A stretch of 64,000 nucleotides of DNA, from positions 124,001 through 188,000 of the forward strand of contig NZ_CP102385.1 in the NCBI RefSeq assembly GCF_024628865.1, given 5' to 3'. Shown one piece after another: positions 34,894-43,241 of the stretch. A model generated the notes under the pieces. It had not been told where the DNA came from. It saw only the letters and a program-made list of their open reading frames with translations, and made no database searches. A program made the position numbers and the translations under genes. The stretch is from Sphingopyxis sp. DBS4 (GTDB lineage: Bacteria; Pseudomonadota; Alphaproteobacteria; Sphingomonadales; Sphingomonadaceae). Every line of letters starts with the position of its first letter. The first letter of the stretch is position 1.

Positions 34894-34923
34894 GTGACAC
34901 TTTACCCTCGGGCAAAGTGTCAC
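34894..34923. terminator. Hairpin downstream of the relaxase gene
   Basis: GTGACACTTT (34894-34903) pairs with AAAGTGTCAC (34914-34923) around a 10-nt loop. It lies 76 nt after the relaxase stop and 71 nt before the next gene. The symmetry suits either a terminator or an operator for the downstream gene. Confidence 0.45.
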
Positions 34924-34993
34924 GAATGACAAAGCGCCGCAGCCGCGAATTAGGGGATTCACTTTTCGTTCCCCATGTGCATGATTCGTTTTG

Positions 34994-35572
34994 ATGTTGG
35001 AAACCGCCCTTCAATCCCGATGGGACAATCGCCCGCTCGATATGCCGGGACTGCTCGAGGTGCTCGCGCACAACTCGTCGCGCCCCCGCTACGCCTTCAT
35101 GGTGTTGAACCTTATCGCAAAGGCGGCTGGAGCCAATGGCAGCGCGGGCCCTCTCATCGCCAATGACGGCGAGATGCTGACGGTGCGTGACTGGCTTTGC
35201 GATGCGCTCGCCCCTATGGGCCACCGCGACCTGAGGCGGCACGCGCTCGTCGAGCGCGTTCGCGAGGAGATGGTGGGGAAGGGGGGCCTGCCTGCCAACC
35301 TTGCCGATGCGGAGCGCGCGATAGAGACCGAGGTCCGGGCGCGCGTGCGCGTCTCGGGCAAGACCAATGTCAGCCGCGCAGTCTCCGATCTCGTGCGTGC
35401 CGGTCTCCTGTTTCGGCACTATCAGGGCTATTGCATCGACCACCACAATCGCGGCGGGCAGCGGCAAGCGGTCTATACGCTAACGCCCGCAGCGCGCGGG
35501 CTTCTCCAGGCAGAGACGGGTCCGCCTGCTCCGCGGCCCCGTTTCAGGCAGGCCTCGCTACCCTTCGGCTGA
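34994..35572 (+). CDS. Unknown winged-helix-like protein
   Basis: A 192-aa protein. The C-terminal half (KTNVSRAVSDLVRAGLLFRH, then RGGQRQAVYTLTPAARGLLQ) looks like a winged helix with its wing, as in MarR-type or small replication proteins. The start is ATG 34994; a TTG lies one codon earlier. It follows the relaxase gene and a strong hairpin, so regulation of transfer or copy control is possible. No family name is justified. Confidence 0.6.
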   Translation: MLETALQSRWDNRPLDMPGLLEVLAHNSSRPRYAFMVLNLIAKAAGANGSAGPLIANDGEMLTVRDWLCDALAPMGHRDLRRHALVERVREEMVGKGGLPANLADAERAIETEVRARVRVSGKTNVSRAVSDLVRAGLLFRHYQGYCIDHHNRGGQRQAVYTLTPAARGLLQAETGPPAPRPRFRQASLPFG

Positions 35573-35837
35573 TTGAGGATGCTCCACCGGCATGCCGGAA
35601 GGCATCGCTGATCAGCTAGTGCCGCAGCATGGTGATGGCCACCTCGGGATTATCCGCGAGTGCATCGCGCAGCGCGAGCGTGCGATGCACTCCTCATCCT
35701 GATCTGGATAGTATAGGGCTCGGGAATCTGAAACGCGTGTCTGGAAACTGCATGATCGAGTCGCATGGTGATGCACATCACCAGACTGCGAGGTCCAATA
35801 TTAAGGCCTTTCGGTCTCCTGTGTTTTGGGGTGCGCT

Positions 35838-36797
35838 ATGACTGCCGGTCGCCCCAAGCGACATCATTATGTGCCGCAATTCTATCTGCGGCGTTTTGCT
35901 TGTGCGGATGATCCCAACAAGGTTCGCGTTGCCGAACAGCACCGCGATTATTTGGTGACCGATCGTAAGTCGATCGACCGGATCGGCTATGAAGATGCGC
36001 TTCACGATTATCGGGAGGATGGCGCCACGCGATCCATCGAGGGCGATCTCAACCGGGTGATCGAAACGCCTTTTGCAGCCAGTTCGACCTGGACGAAGGT
36101 CAGCGACGGGGCTTTGGAGACGTTGGATGATGGCGATCGGGTGCCAATCTATGGCTTTGCGCGACATCTCCAGCGGAGAAACCTCGAGACGCTGCGGTTC
36201 ATTGAGGCTGAGAATGAACGCTTCAGGGCGGGTGGGCTTGCGTTGGACCTCGACGATGAAGATGCCGACATGCACGAATGGATCGCGGCGTCAGCGCAAG
36301 GCGCGCACGCACTGTTCCGCGAGGGCGCGATGGACACCTCGTTGCCGCCCGATGCTCATGCCATCAATGTGATGGTCTGCCATTCGCCAATTGCGCTGCG
36401 GACTTCGACCAACCCGACATTGCTGATCTCGTCGCCGGGACGGCAATCGGTCTTCGGCTCCTTGTTCAACGATCTGCGGACGTGGTGGTTGACGCTGGAC
36501 AGATATTGGGGCGCTTTCATCATTGCCGGCGGGCCGCCGGGTTTCAGCAATCTGCCGATGCCCGCGGACGCGGCGCGGGTGATCAACCGGCAATATCTGG
36601 TCCAGCACCAGAATAGTCTGTCGGTTCGCTATATGATCGCCGACGATGAGCTTCTCGACGAGGATCTCGCCTGGGCCGACTATCGGTTCGAACGGCAGAC
36701 CACGCATGGCGCCCGCTGGCTCAAGCCAAAACGACAGCCTAGAGATCATCCTTCTTCATCGACGCCAGTACTACCTCCGGCTGGTGACGGGCGGTGA
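35838..36797 (+). CDS. DUF4238 domain protein
   Basis: A 319-aa protein starting RPKRHHYVPQFYLRRFACAD, the DUF4238 signature. Further blocks (HLQRRNLETLRFI, NPTLLISSPG) fit the family. DUF4238 proteins occur in accessory and defence islands; activity is unproven. It overlaps the next gene tail to tail by 59 nt. It opens the cargo segment between the relaxase module and the T4SS genes. Confidence 0.75.
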   Translation: MTAGRPKRHHYVPQFYLRRFACADDPNKVRVAEQHRDYLVTDRKSIDRIGYEDALHDYREDGATRSIEGDLNRVIETPFAASSTWTKVSDGALETLDDGDRVPIYGFARHLQRRNLETLRFIEAENERFRAGGLALDLDDEDADMHEWIAASAQGAHALFREGAMDTSLPPDAHAINVMVCHSPIALRTSTNPTLLISSPGRQSVFGSLFNDLRTWWLTLDRYWGAFIIAGGPPGFSNLPMPADAARVINRQYLVQHQNSLSVRYMIADDELLDEDLAWADYRFERQTTHGARWLKPKRQPRDHPSSSTPVLPPAGDGR

Positions 36798-37425
36798 GGC
36801 AGGCGAGCATCAGCATGCCGGCAAGTTTGGTTGCTTCGAAGAAGGTGTCGACGGCTTCGAAATAGGTTTCGTCGGGGCGCTGCGGGTCATGTCCGCTGAT
36901 CTGGAAATAGGCTGTTCGCGTCTCATCGTCGGTTCGGGCGATCGAAACCTCGAAGTGGCGACCGGAGAGGTGGACGAAATCGGAGGTTCGTTCATAGACG
37001 GGGCTGATCCAGGCATGGTCTGAGGCCAGCTTCTCTCTCAGATAGGCGTCGGACATCTTATTTCCGTCCCGATCCTTGAGACGGTTGAATTGCTCGCCAT
37101 CCAGGACGGCCTTGCAGGTTGCGTCCGGATCATCGACCAGGGAGAGGGCGTTGATCCGCATGGCTGTATCGATCTGCAAGCGTAGAATGGCGGCAGCACA
37201 GGGGAAATTTCGGGCCTCTATAAGATCGCGGAACCCGCGTGCCTGCGCCAGCGTTCGCCGCAGCGCGCCGAAAATGAAGAAGTCGGCATGGGTTAGGTCC
37301 ACGGCCTTTCCCAGAATGGCTGCGCCTTTGCGGGTCAGCTCGCTTTCGAGCTGGTCGATCCGCTTCAACCGATCGACGAGGCCGGGCTGGGCCATGGATA
37401 TCGTCTTTTCCTGACTATCGGTCAT
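36739..37425 (-). CDS. Unknown protein, DUF5677-like
   Basis: A 228-aa helical protein. The segment FFIFGALRRTLAQARGFRDL, followed by NFPCAAAILRLQIDTAMRIN, resembles DUF5677-type helical bundles, which are related to HEPN folds. SDFVHLSGRHFEVS lies near residue 150. AAGGAG lies 12 nt before the ATG at 37425. Its neighbours suggest defence or stress cargo. Confidence 0.5.
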   Translation of the reverse strand: MTDSQEKTISMAQPGLVDRLKRIDQLESELTRKGAAILGKAVDLTHADFFIFGALRRTLAQARGFRDLIEARNFPCAAAILRLQIDTAMRINALSLVDDPDATCKAVLDGEQFNRLKDRDGNKMSDAYLREKLASDHAWISPVYERTSDFVHLSGRHFEVSIARTDDETRTAYFQISGHDPQRPDETYFEAVDTFFEATKLAGMLMLACLTARHQPEVVLASMKKDDL

Positions 37426-37710
37426 AGCTGCATATGCTCCTTGAAACCTTTGTCGGACATGAGCGGCATTTTGAAGGGGGCTGCGCTCTCGACTTAGGAG
37501 CCAGCCGGAGAAATTGGCGGCATTTTGCGATGCTGTTCGCGGCGCGGTCGCAGTTGATGAAGCGAATCCCGGTTAGAGTCGAGACCGCCCTGGTGTGGAC
37601 GGCGGTCTGGCGATTTGTCGCTTATGACAGGATGGGCAGGATCGCGGGGCGGTCGCTCATCCGCCGCGAGCACGATATCCTAACATGATCCCCAGAATAG
37701 CTGCCCTGAG

Positions 37711-38697
37711 TCAGTCGTATCGAGATTGAAGTTCCATCTCTATCACGAATGCGGCTGTGCAGATCGCGCCATGCAGAAATTCCATATTTGCTCTCACCCG
37801 CTGGAATTGCACGACTGCTGAATGCGGGTCGTGATTGGCTCGGACCTTAGCGATACCCTGACTCCACGCGCCGTGTGGGATGGCGTGATAGCGTGGAGCG
37901 TACTTCTTCCACGTCGTCTTGACGAAGTTGACCGCTTCGATCCGGCGGGATGTATTGAAGTGCGTCTGTTCGAGCCCTTTCTTTTCCAACGCCATGTCGC
38001 GGGCGTGCTCGAACTGAACTTTTTTTAGGATTTGCGAAGTTGGCAATCGTGGCCAGGTATTCTCGATCAAAAAGCGGAAGGACATGACAATCGATTGTCG
38101 CTCCTGCTCCAGTTCGTCGGCGAGCGCGTTCTGGATCGTTTGTCCAGGTTCGATGTCGATCTGCGCATCCAGCGCGGCGGCAAGTTTGGCCCGGTTGATC
38201 TGTCCGAGAGAACCGTCCTGTTCGACGGAGGCGTCGTAGTAGCGACGGCCGATCTCGGTGAAGGCGAAGTTGCTCACCCATGTGTGAAACGCCATCTCAA
38301 AGCGGGTCAGATACTGGCAGGCGAAGCGGAAGTAGAGGATACAAAGCGGCCGGAGATAGGCGCCGCCACCGAAACCTTCATGATACGCGGTGTTTCGGTG
38401 CTCATGTGCGGCGAGTACGAAATCCGCCTCTAGCCTTGAAAGCTCGCTGACATGCACCAACGCGGCAAGTCGGTCTTCTAACTTCTGACTGCGCGCCCGC
38501 TGGCGCTGGCTTGCTGTGTTCAGGCCTCCCGGATGGTCACCACCGAAACTGGTATGGACCGCCAACGAATGGCGCATCATAAGTTCGATGGCGTTGTCGA
38601 TGAGAATAAGGGCCAGCCTGTTGTGAAGCGGATGGTCAAGGCGTAACTCGACAGCCGCCCGGTCAAGCTGTTCGGCAAGAGGCAGGAGCTTATCCAC
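37711..38697 (-). CDS. Unknown protein with HEPN-like RNxxxH motif
   Basis: A 328-aa protein with GTG start (38697). The segment LAAHEHRNTAYHEGFGGGAY contains R-N-x3-H, the R-x4-H motif typical of HEPN ribonucleases. Upstream helices (LILIDNAIELMMRHSLAVHT) could complete a HEPN four-helix bundle. HEPN RNases are common effectors in toxin and abortive-infection systems. The remaining C-terminal 180 residues are unknown. The upstream gene stop is 18 nt away, so the two are probably one operon. Confidence 0.55.
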   Translation of the reverse strand: MDKLLPLAEQLDRAAVELRLDHPLHNRLALILIDNAIELMMRHSLAVHTSFGGDHPGGLNTASQRQRARSQKLEDRLAALVHVSELSRLEADFVLAAHEHRNTAYHEGFGGGAYLRPLCILYFRFACQYLTRFEMAFHTWVSNFAFTEIGRRYYDASVEQDGSLGQINRAKLAAALDAQIDIEPGQTIQNALADELEQERQSIVMSFRFLIENTWPRLPTSQILKKVQFEHARDMALEKKGLEQTHFNTSRRIEAVNFVKTTWKKYAPRYHAIPHGAWSQGIAKVRANHDPHSAVVQFQRVRANMEFLHGAICTAAFVIEMELQSRYD

Positions 38698-38715
38698 TTT
38701 GCCTACCGACCTAGT

Positions 38716-40038
38716 TCAGGGTTGGAGCCACTTGTCATAAACAGATTTTGAGCTCGTCGGGATGCTGCTCGGCTGGAGTGCATGGACGATTTCCTTGAAC
38801 TTTGCTTTGCATCGGGCATGGGAGTTCACCCGTCCCGCAAGCACCGTTTGCGACGAAACGACTTCGAACATCATCTGTATCTCTCGCGGCGAAAACCCCC
38901 TTATCATCTGCATATAATAGATGTCGGCTGAGTTGGCTGTTCCATAGGGATTGCCCACCGAGCAGGTGACGACGGTTTCCACGAACTCGCGACGGACTGT
39001 TTCGGGGACTTGGTGGCCTTCGGAGAGCTTGGCGACGCGCTCCGCAAAAGGCGTTTCATTGTAGAAGTTGTTGAGCCCCTGGTGGATCGTCATCAGGTTC
39101 TTGCAAGCCGTCGAAATCAGGGAATGCCGCTCTGTTTCCGACAAAAGTCCGATGATCTTGAGGTTTTCGAAGAAGGCCTGCGAAGCCTTGAAGCGTTCCT
39201 GCTCACCCTTTGCCTGATATTTTTGGTGCTGATTGATGAGCAGTGAGATGGAACTGGGTGAAAAGGATGCAGCAAAATGGTTGCAGACGGTTATTGCCGT
39301 TACCCGAGAATGTTCCTCCTTGGACGGATCGCAATAGATGCCGTGAAGCATGCCAAAAATTGCATCTCGTTGCGCGTCGAAGGTCTGCGTAATGCGCTGA
39401 CACCAAATCTGCATTTGCTCCGTAGAGAAGCTGGCTGCGTTGAGCGCGGTCATGAATTCTTTGATGTCGACGCCCGCAGTGTTTTGCTCGTCGCTGAGAG
39501 CATGGCGACTGCATCGGTTCAGGAAGCTGATGAATTCATATTCGTCAATGTTCCCGATGACGGGGTGAGCGGCGGAAAAATTGTTCCTAATGTCCCGGCA
39601 CTGATCGAGCATGAAGTAGCCGGTTTCGGAAATGAGATTCAGCTTGAGGCAAAGAGTCAGCAGTTCCGCATCTTGCATATCGAGCAACTTCTTCTCGTCG
39701 AAGTCTTTGTCGATGATCTGCGGGATGATATGGATTCCGAAGCGTCGAACCTTTTCACGGAGTTCGACGACCGCTGCGTTCCAAGCGTAATTTATGGCGG
39801 AATCGAATAGGCCGGTGGCGACCGCCACGCACATCCGCATTACGCCTTCCGTCCTTAAATGGGGCGGAATATTGCTCAGTAACTGGGGCAGATTCTGCCA
39901 AGCGTTCTGAATCTGAATGTCCGACGCTAACACCGATCGATCTATGCCCAATGCATCGGTTAGGGCAGTCAACATCGGCGCTGAAAAAGTGGAGACCGTG
40001 GGAAGCTGTACGGGACTCAAGACAAGCTGGTTTGCCAC
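38716..40038 (-). CDS. Unknown large helical protein with second HEPN-like motif
   Basis: A 440-aa protein with GTG start at 40038 and GGAGA 10 nt upstream. DQCRDIRNNFSAAHPVIGNI near residue 155 contains R-N-x5-H, an R-x6-H HEPN-type motif. The segment FDSAINYAWNAAVVELREKV before it looks like the first HEPN helices. The C-terminal half is helical without recognised motifs. With the gene at 37711 it forms a candidate two-gene unit. Confidence 0.55.
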   Translation of the reverse strand: MANQLVLSPVQLPTVSTFSAPMLTALTDALGIDRSVLASDIQIQNAWQNLPQLLSNIPPHLRTEGVMRMCVAVATGLFDSAINYAWNAAVVELREKVRRFGIHIIPQIIDKDFDEKKLLDMQDAELLTLCLKLNLISETGYFMLDQCRDIRNNFSAAHPVIGNIDEYEFISFLNRCSRHALSDEQNTAGVDIKEFMTALNAASFSTEQMQIWCQRITQTFDAQRDAIFGMLHGIYCDPSKEEHSRVTAITVCNHFAASFSPSSISLLINQHQKYQAKGEQERFKASQAFFENLKIIGLLSETERHSLISTACKNLMTIHQGLNNFYNETPFAERVAKLSEGHQVPETVRREFVETVVTCSVGNPYGTANSADIYYMQMIRGFSPREIQMMFEVVSSQTVLAGRVNSHARCKAKFKEIVHALQPSSIPTSSKSVYDKWLQP

Positions 40039-40135
40039 TTAAGGTGTCTCCGATCTCTAATTCGGTGTAAAACGCGTTCTCCTAACACCGCTCCCCTAGA
40101 AGCGACAATCATTGCCGCGCACCCTTATGTCGAAA

Positions 40136-40507
40136 CTTGCTCGCGACAGCACTCCTCTGGTCATCGAACATGGCCCACCCGAGCATATCAGGTCTGACAA
40201 CGGCCCCGAGATCGTCGCCCATGCGGTGCGCGAATGGCTCGGTCGGCTCGGCGTCCCCACCCTCTATATCGAGAGCTTTAATGCCCGCCTGCGGGATGAA
40301 CTGCTCAATGGTGAAATCTTCTACAGTCTGGAGGAGCTCCGGTGCGTCACCGGCTGGTGGCGCGATCATTACCATCGCCTCCGACCGCACAGCAGCCTCG
40401 GATATCGACCACCGGTTCCGGAAACGATCAAGATGCGAGCCTGGCCGCTCGGCTCCGCTGCGCTCCGCGTCCCGCTCAGGCTGGCATCGGAAGCGATCTT
40501 CAACTAA
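40136..40507 (+). pseudogene. IS3-family OrfB remnant
   Basis: The C-terminal third of an IS3 transposase: PPEHIRSDNGPEIVAHAVRE, then LYIESFNARLRDELLNGEIF and RPHSSLGYRPPVPET. It lacks the N-terminal part, and about 11 codons are deleted between LYI and ESFNA, removing the turn before the catalytic Glu. It differs clearly from the intact IS3 at 9259 and is a separate, dead copy. Its left neighbour is the promoter of the 440-aa gene. Confidence 0.85.
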
Positions 40508-40717
40508 CTATGCAAACGGACCAGTCATCGCGGGCGGTCCATTTTCACTGGGCGCGGGAATGATGTCGTCGAGATATTCGGCAGTGGAGCCTATGTCGAA
40601 GGCGGGGACGGGTACGACTATTTCGTGTTCGCCGACGCGTCGTTGATCGCTGACCCGTGGATTACGAACTGGGTCGAGACACGACGCTACGCGCAGCCGG
40701 AACACATCGATATTTAA
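40508..40717 (+). pseudogene. Fragment with RTX-like glycine-aspartate repeat
   Basis: The frame reads GNDVVEIFGSGAYVEGGDGY then DYFVFADASLIADPWITNWV before a stop at 40715-40717. GGDGYDYFVF resembles a calcium-binding RTX nonapeptide and its following strand. It has no start codon and is preceded directly by the IS3 remnant, so it is probably the 3' end of a gene disrupted by that insertion. Confidence 0.4.
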
Positions 40718-40741
40718 CATAATCTTTGTTATCGCATATTG

Positions 40742-40784
40742 ATTTATCCCACATTTGACGACTTTAAGAAATTGTGGGATAAAT
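40742..40784 (+). promoter_or_regulatory. Promoter enclosed by a 12-bp inverted repeat
   Basis: ATTTATCCCACA (40742-40753) and TGTGGGATAAAT (40773-40784) are perfect inverted copies with a 19-bp centre. Between and within them are TTGACG (-35, 40755-40760) and GATAAA (-10, 40778-40783) at 17-nt spacing. A dimeric repressor bound here would cover the whole promoter. Transcription should begin near 40790, at the annotated ATG (40789). Confidence 0.65.
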
Positions 40785-40788
40785 TCTC

Positions 40789-41790
40789 ATGGACACCCTT
40801 CGCACCTTCAGCGATGAGCAATCCCGGCTTCTCGTCAACCTCCGGCAACGATATGAAGCTTGGGTCGAAAACGAGCGCGCCCGGGCTGCGCTGCCTTATG
40901 ATTTGCGCCGCAAGACCGTCGGCGAATATGAATATCTCTATCAGATCCATGATCGTAGCGGAAACGGCAAGTCGCTCGGTCGCATGGACGCTGCGCGGGA
41001 AACCGAGTTCCAAGCTTATCGCGAACAAAAGGCCGAACTGAAAGAGCGCGGTGCATTACTGAGCTCCAGTCTTGCCGAAAGCGCCGCTCTGTACCGGGCT
41101 CTGCGTCTTCCCCTGCTTTCCAGCGATGCCGGTCCCATTCTTAGGGAATGCGACCGTCGCGATCTCCTTGGCTCGCACCTGCTCGTCGTCGGGACCAACG
41201 CGATCGCGGCCTATATGATTGAGGCCAATGGCTTCATGCTCCTGCCCGACGAAACCGAAGATTTCGATCTCGCATGGGTTGCCGCCGCGCAAGAAGATTC
41301 CGAACAAACTGTCTGGCAGATGCTGAAGACCGTCGATCCAACATTCACGATCAATAGCGAGCGTGATTTCCAAGCGCGGAATGCCCGTGCATATGAGGTC
41401 GAGTTGCTCGTAGCTCCGTCTCGTGCCGGAACACTGAGCGACCGCGATCAACCGCGGCCGATACCTTTGGCAGAGCAGGAGTGGCTGCTGCTTGGTCGAC
41501 CTGTCGACCAAGTCGTCGGCTGCCGCGATGGGTCCCCTGCCCGGATCGTGGCGCCGGACCCTCGATGGTTTGCGCTCCACAAACTCTGGATGTCAGAGCA
41601 GGCCAAGCGCAATCCTCTTAAGCGTCCGAAGGACCGTAAGCAGGGGCTGGCGCTGCTCGACGCCGTCGCCGAGGCCATGCCACACTATCCGCTCGATGAG
41701 GCATTCGAAGCGGCGATTCCGCCCGATTTGCAGGTGATTTTCGAGAATTGGCAGAAAAATACCACATCTGGACGCAAGTCCAAATGGTGA
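40789..41790 (+). CDS. GSU2403-type nucleotidyltransferase-fold protein
   Basis: A 333-aa protein. LLVVGTNAIAAYMIEANGFM followed by ETEDFDLAWVA is the NTP_transf_8 (GSU2403) pattern, with a Gly loop and the D-x-D of a nucleotidyltransferase active site. Members are found in accessory regions and may modify tRNA or proteins like AbiEii-type toxins; substrate unknown. If the promoter above is right the mRNA is leaderless, or the true start lies further in. No partner gene overlaps it. Confidence 0.72.
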   Translation: MDTLRTFSDEQSRLLVNLRQRYEAWVENERARAALPYDLRRKTVGEYEYLYQIHDRSGNGKSLGRMDAARETEFQAYREQKAELKERGALLSSSLAESAALYRALRLPLLSSDAGPILRECDRRDLLGSHLLVVGTNAIAAYMIEANGFMLLPDETEDFDLAWVAAAQEDSEQTVWQMLKTVDPTFTINSERDFQARNARAYEVELLVAPSRAGTLSDRDQPRPIPLAEQEWLLLGRPVDQVVGCRDGSPARIVAPDPRWFALHKLWMSEQAKRNPLKRPKDRKQGLALLDAVAEAMPHYPLDEAFEAAIPPDLQVIFENWQKNTTSGRKSKW

Positions 41791-41814
41791 TGTGAGAGAG
41801 CCTTTCGGAAGAGA

Positions 41815-42012
41815 TTATGCGGCTTTGTTTACCTCGTCGATCAGCGCCTGAACCTTCCCAATCGGTGTTTCGTCAATTGGCCGGATCGTCTCGCCGCAAC
41901 CTTGGCATTCGACCGTTCGCCGCAAGCGCAACGTCCTGTAAGTGAGGTTCAGCGCGAAACCGCATACCGGGCAGTTCGTCTGCGCCCTGATGTCGTCCAG
42001 TTCGTTCGCCAT
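41815..42012 (-). CDS. Small double zinc-ribbon protein
   Basis: A 65-aa protein with two CxxC knuckles, NCPVCGFALNLTY and VECQGCGETIRP, spaced as in a treble-clef or rubredoxin-like zinc ribbon. ATG at 42012 preferred over 42063. It converges with the nucleotidyltransferase gene with 24 nt between stops. Function unknown. Confidence 0.65.
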   Translation of the reverse strand: MANELDDIRAQTNCPVCGFALNLTYRTLRLRRTVECQGCGETIRPIDETPIGKVQALIDEVNKAA

Positions 42013-42142
42013 AGGCCATAATACCACACTGACGGTGCCCCGGCTACGCGGTGATGTCCTCACGCGGTGTTTCTGCCCGTCTATAATCGAATTACATCTT
42101 TAGCGACAGAAGCTGTTCACCAATTGCTGCTAGTGTGCGCCC

Positions 42143-42646
42143 ATGGTTGAACTTGCCGATCACGACAGAGCCTTTTGGGACGATGGCGAATGGGTCAGCT
42201 GGGACGAGATAAATCAGCAGATCGAATACAAGGAATGGCGGGCGAAATATCCGAATGCCGACATCTCGCTCGTTCCGATCTTCGAAAGCCTTCTCTCGAC
42301 AGCGTGTAGCTACAACGCCCACACCGGGCAGCATCTGCAGGTTTACGGCGACATCGGCGAATTATATGGCGCGATCACCCATGGCATCCGGTTGAACCGG
42401 AATTATGCGCAAGGGTCCGACGGACGGCTCGACAACGACCTGATCGAAATCAAAACGATCACGCCGTTCAAGCGGACGGACACCGTTGAAATTAATATGG
42501 CGCGGAACTTCAGCAAGGTTCTAATCGTCCGCATCAATGATGAGTTCGATATCAGCGGGAAGCTGATCGACCGGAAATCGCTGCCCAAGGCTAAAGGGAA
42601 AATCCGTGTAAGCTGGAGTGAGGTTTCAGGTCATTCGATCATCTAG
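42143..42646 (+). CDS. PD-(D/E)XK-like protein (DUF6998-like)
   Basis: A 167-aa protein. VYGDIGELYGAITHGIRLNR and then GRLDNDLIEIKTITPFKRTD give the E...D-x-E-x-K spacing of restriction-endonuclease-fold nucleases. That suggests a small nuclease or inactive relative. It stands alone, divergent from the zinc-ribbon gene and converging on the PLD operon with 19 nt between stops. Confidence 0.6.
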   Translation: MVELADHDRAFWDDGEWVSWDEINQQIEYKEWRAKYPNADISLVPIFESLLSTACSYNAHTGQHLQVYGDIGELYGAITHGIRLNRNYAQGSDGRLDNDLIEIKTITPFKRTDTVEINMARNFSKVLIVRINDEFDISGKLIDRKSLPKAKGKIRVSWSEVSGHSII

Positions 42647-42665
42647 GTTTTCCGCTTTCCCGGGC

Positions 42666-43241
42666 CTAGTCGAACACCATCTTCCGGGTGACCGACGTCG
42701 TTCCCAAGGTTGCGTACGAACCGCCTTCCAAGAGCTTGGCTAAGCCGACGCAATTGAACCATTTGGCGTTGATGCCATTGTCCGCAAGATATTTGGTCAC
42801 ATAGGCCTTGGACCAACCCTGACTGGTCGATGCCAGCCGGTTGCCGCGACCCACGATTGTCTCTTCTGGATTGCCGATCCCTATCGAAGAGCAACGGTAG
42901 GTGTCCGGGACAATCAGCTTTTCGCCCTCGAACCGGATCCCGCTGATGTTGCCATCGTTCGGCAGGGTCCTCACTTCCCCGGCAGAGATATCGATTGTTC
43001 GAGACATTTGCGCCGCATGAACGCATTCGTAGCCATCCTTAATCGACCAGCAGCGGGTCAGCGCGTCCGAAAAGCCTTCGACGCCCGATTGCGCTACAAA
43101 GCTCCCGTCTGCCACCTTCTCCCAAGTCACCGTCTTTTCAGCCGATCGCGGCATATCGACCGGGCGTGATAGGAAAATCCAAGCGCCATAACCGGCGGCG
43201 ATGGTCGCGACGGTGGCCACCCCGATCCAAAGCTTGCTCAT
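42666..43241 (-). CDS. Unknown single-pass membrane protein, third gene of PLD operon
   Basis: A 191-aa protein with one N-terminal transmembrane segment (LWIGVATVATIAAGYGAWIF), then a periplasmic-looking domain with four to five cysteines (TRCWSIKDGYECVHA, TYRCSSIGIG). It starts by 4-nt overlap (ATGA, 43238-43241) with the PLD gene. No family is recognised. A membrane effector or anchor for the upstream proteins is a reasonable guess only. Confidence 0.65.
   Translation of the reverse strand: MSKLWIGVATVATIAAGYGAWIFLSRPVDMPRSAEKTVTWEKVADGSFVAQSGVEGFSDALTRCWSIKDGYECVHAAQMSRTIDISAGEVRTLPNDGNISGIRFEGEKLIVPDTYRCSSIGIGNPEETIVGRGNRLASTSQGWSKAYVTKYLADNGINAKWFNCVGLAKLLEGGSYATLGTTSVTRKMVFD

Noticed and set aside
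37434..37688. 84-codon plus-strand frame between DUF5677-like and HEPN-like genes
   Set aside because: It has no ribosome site and no domain, and looks like intergenic sequence read by chance.
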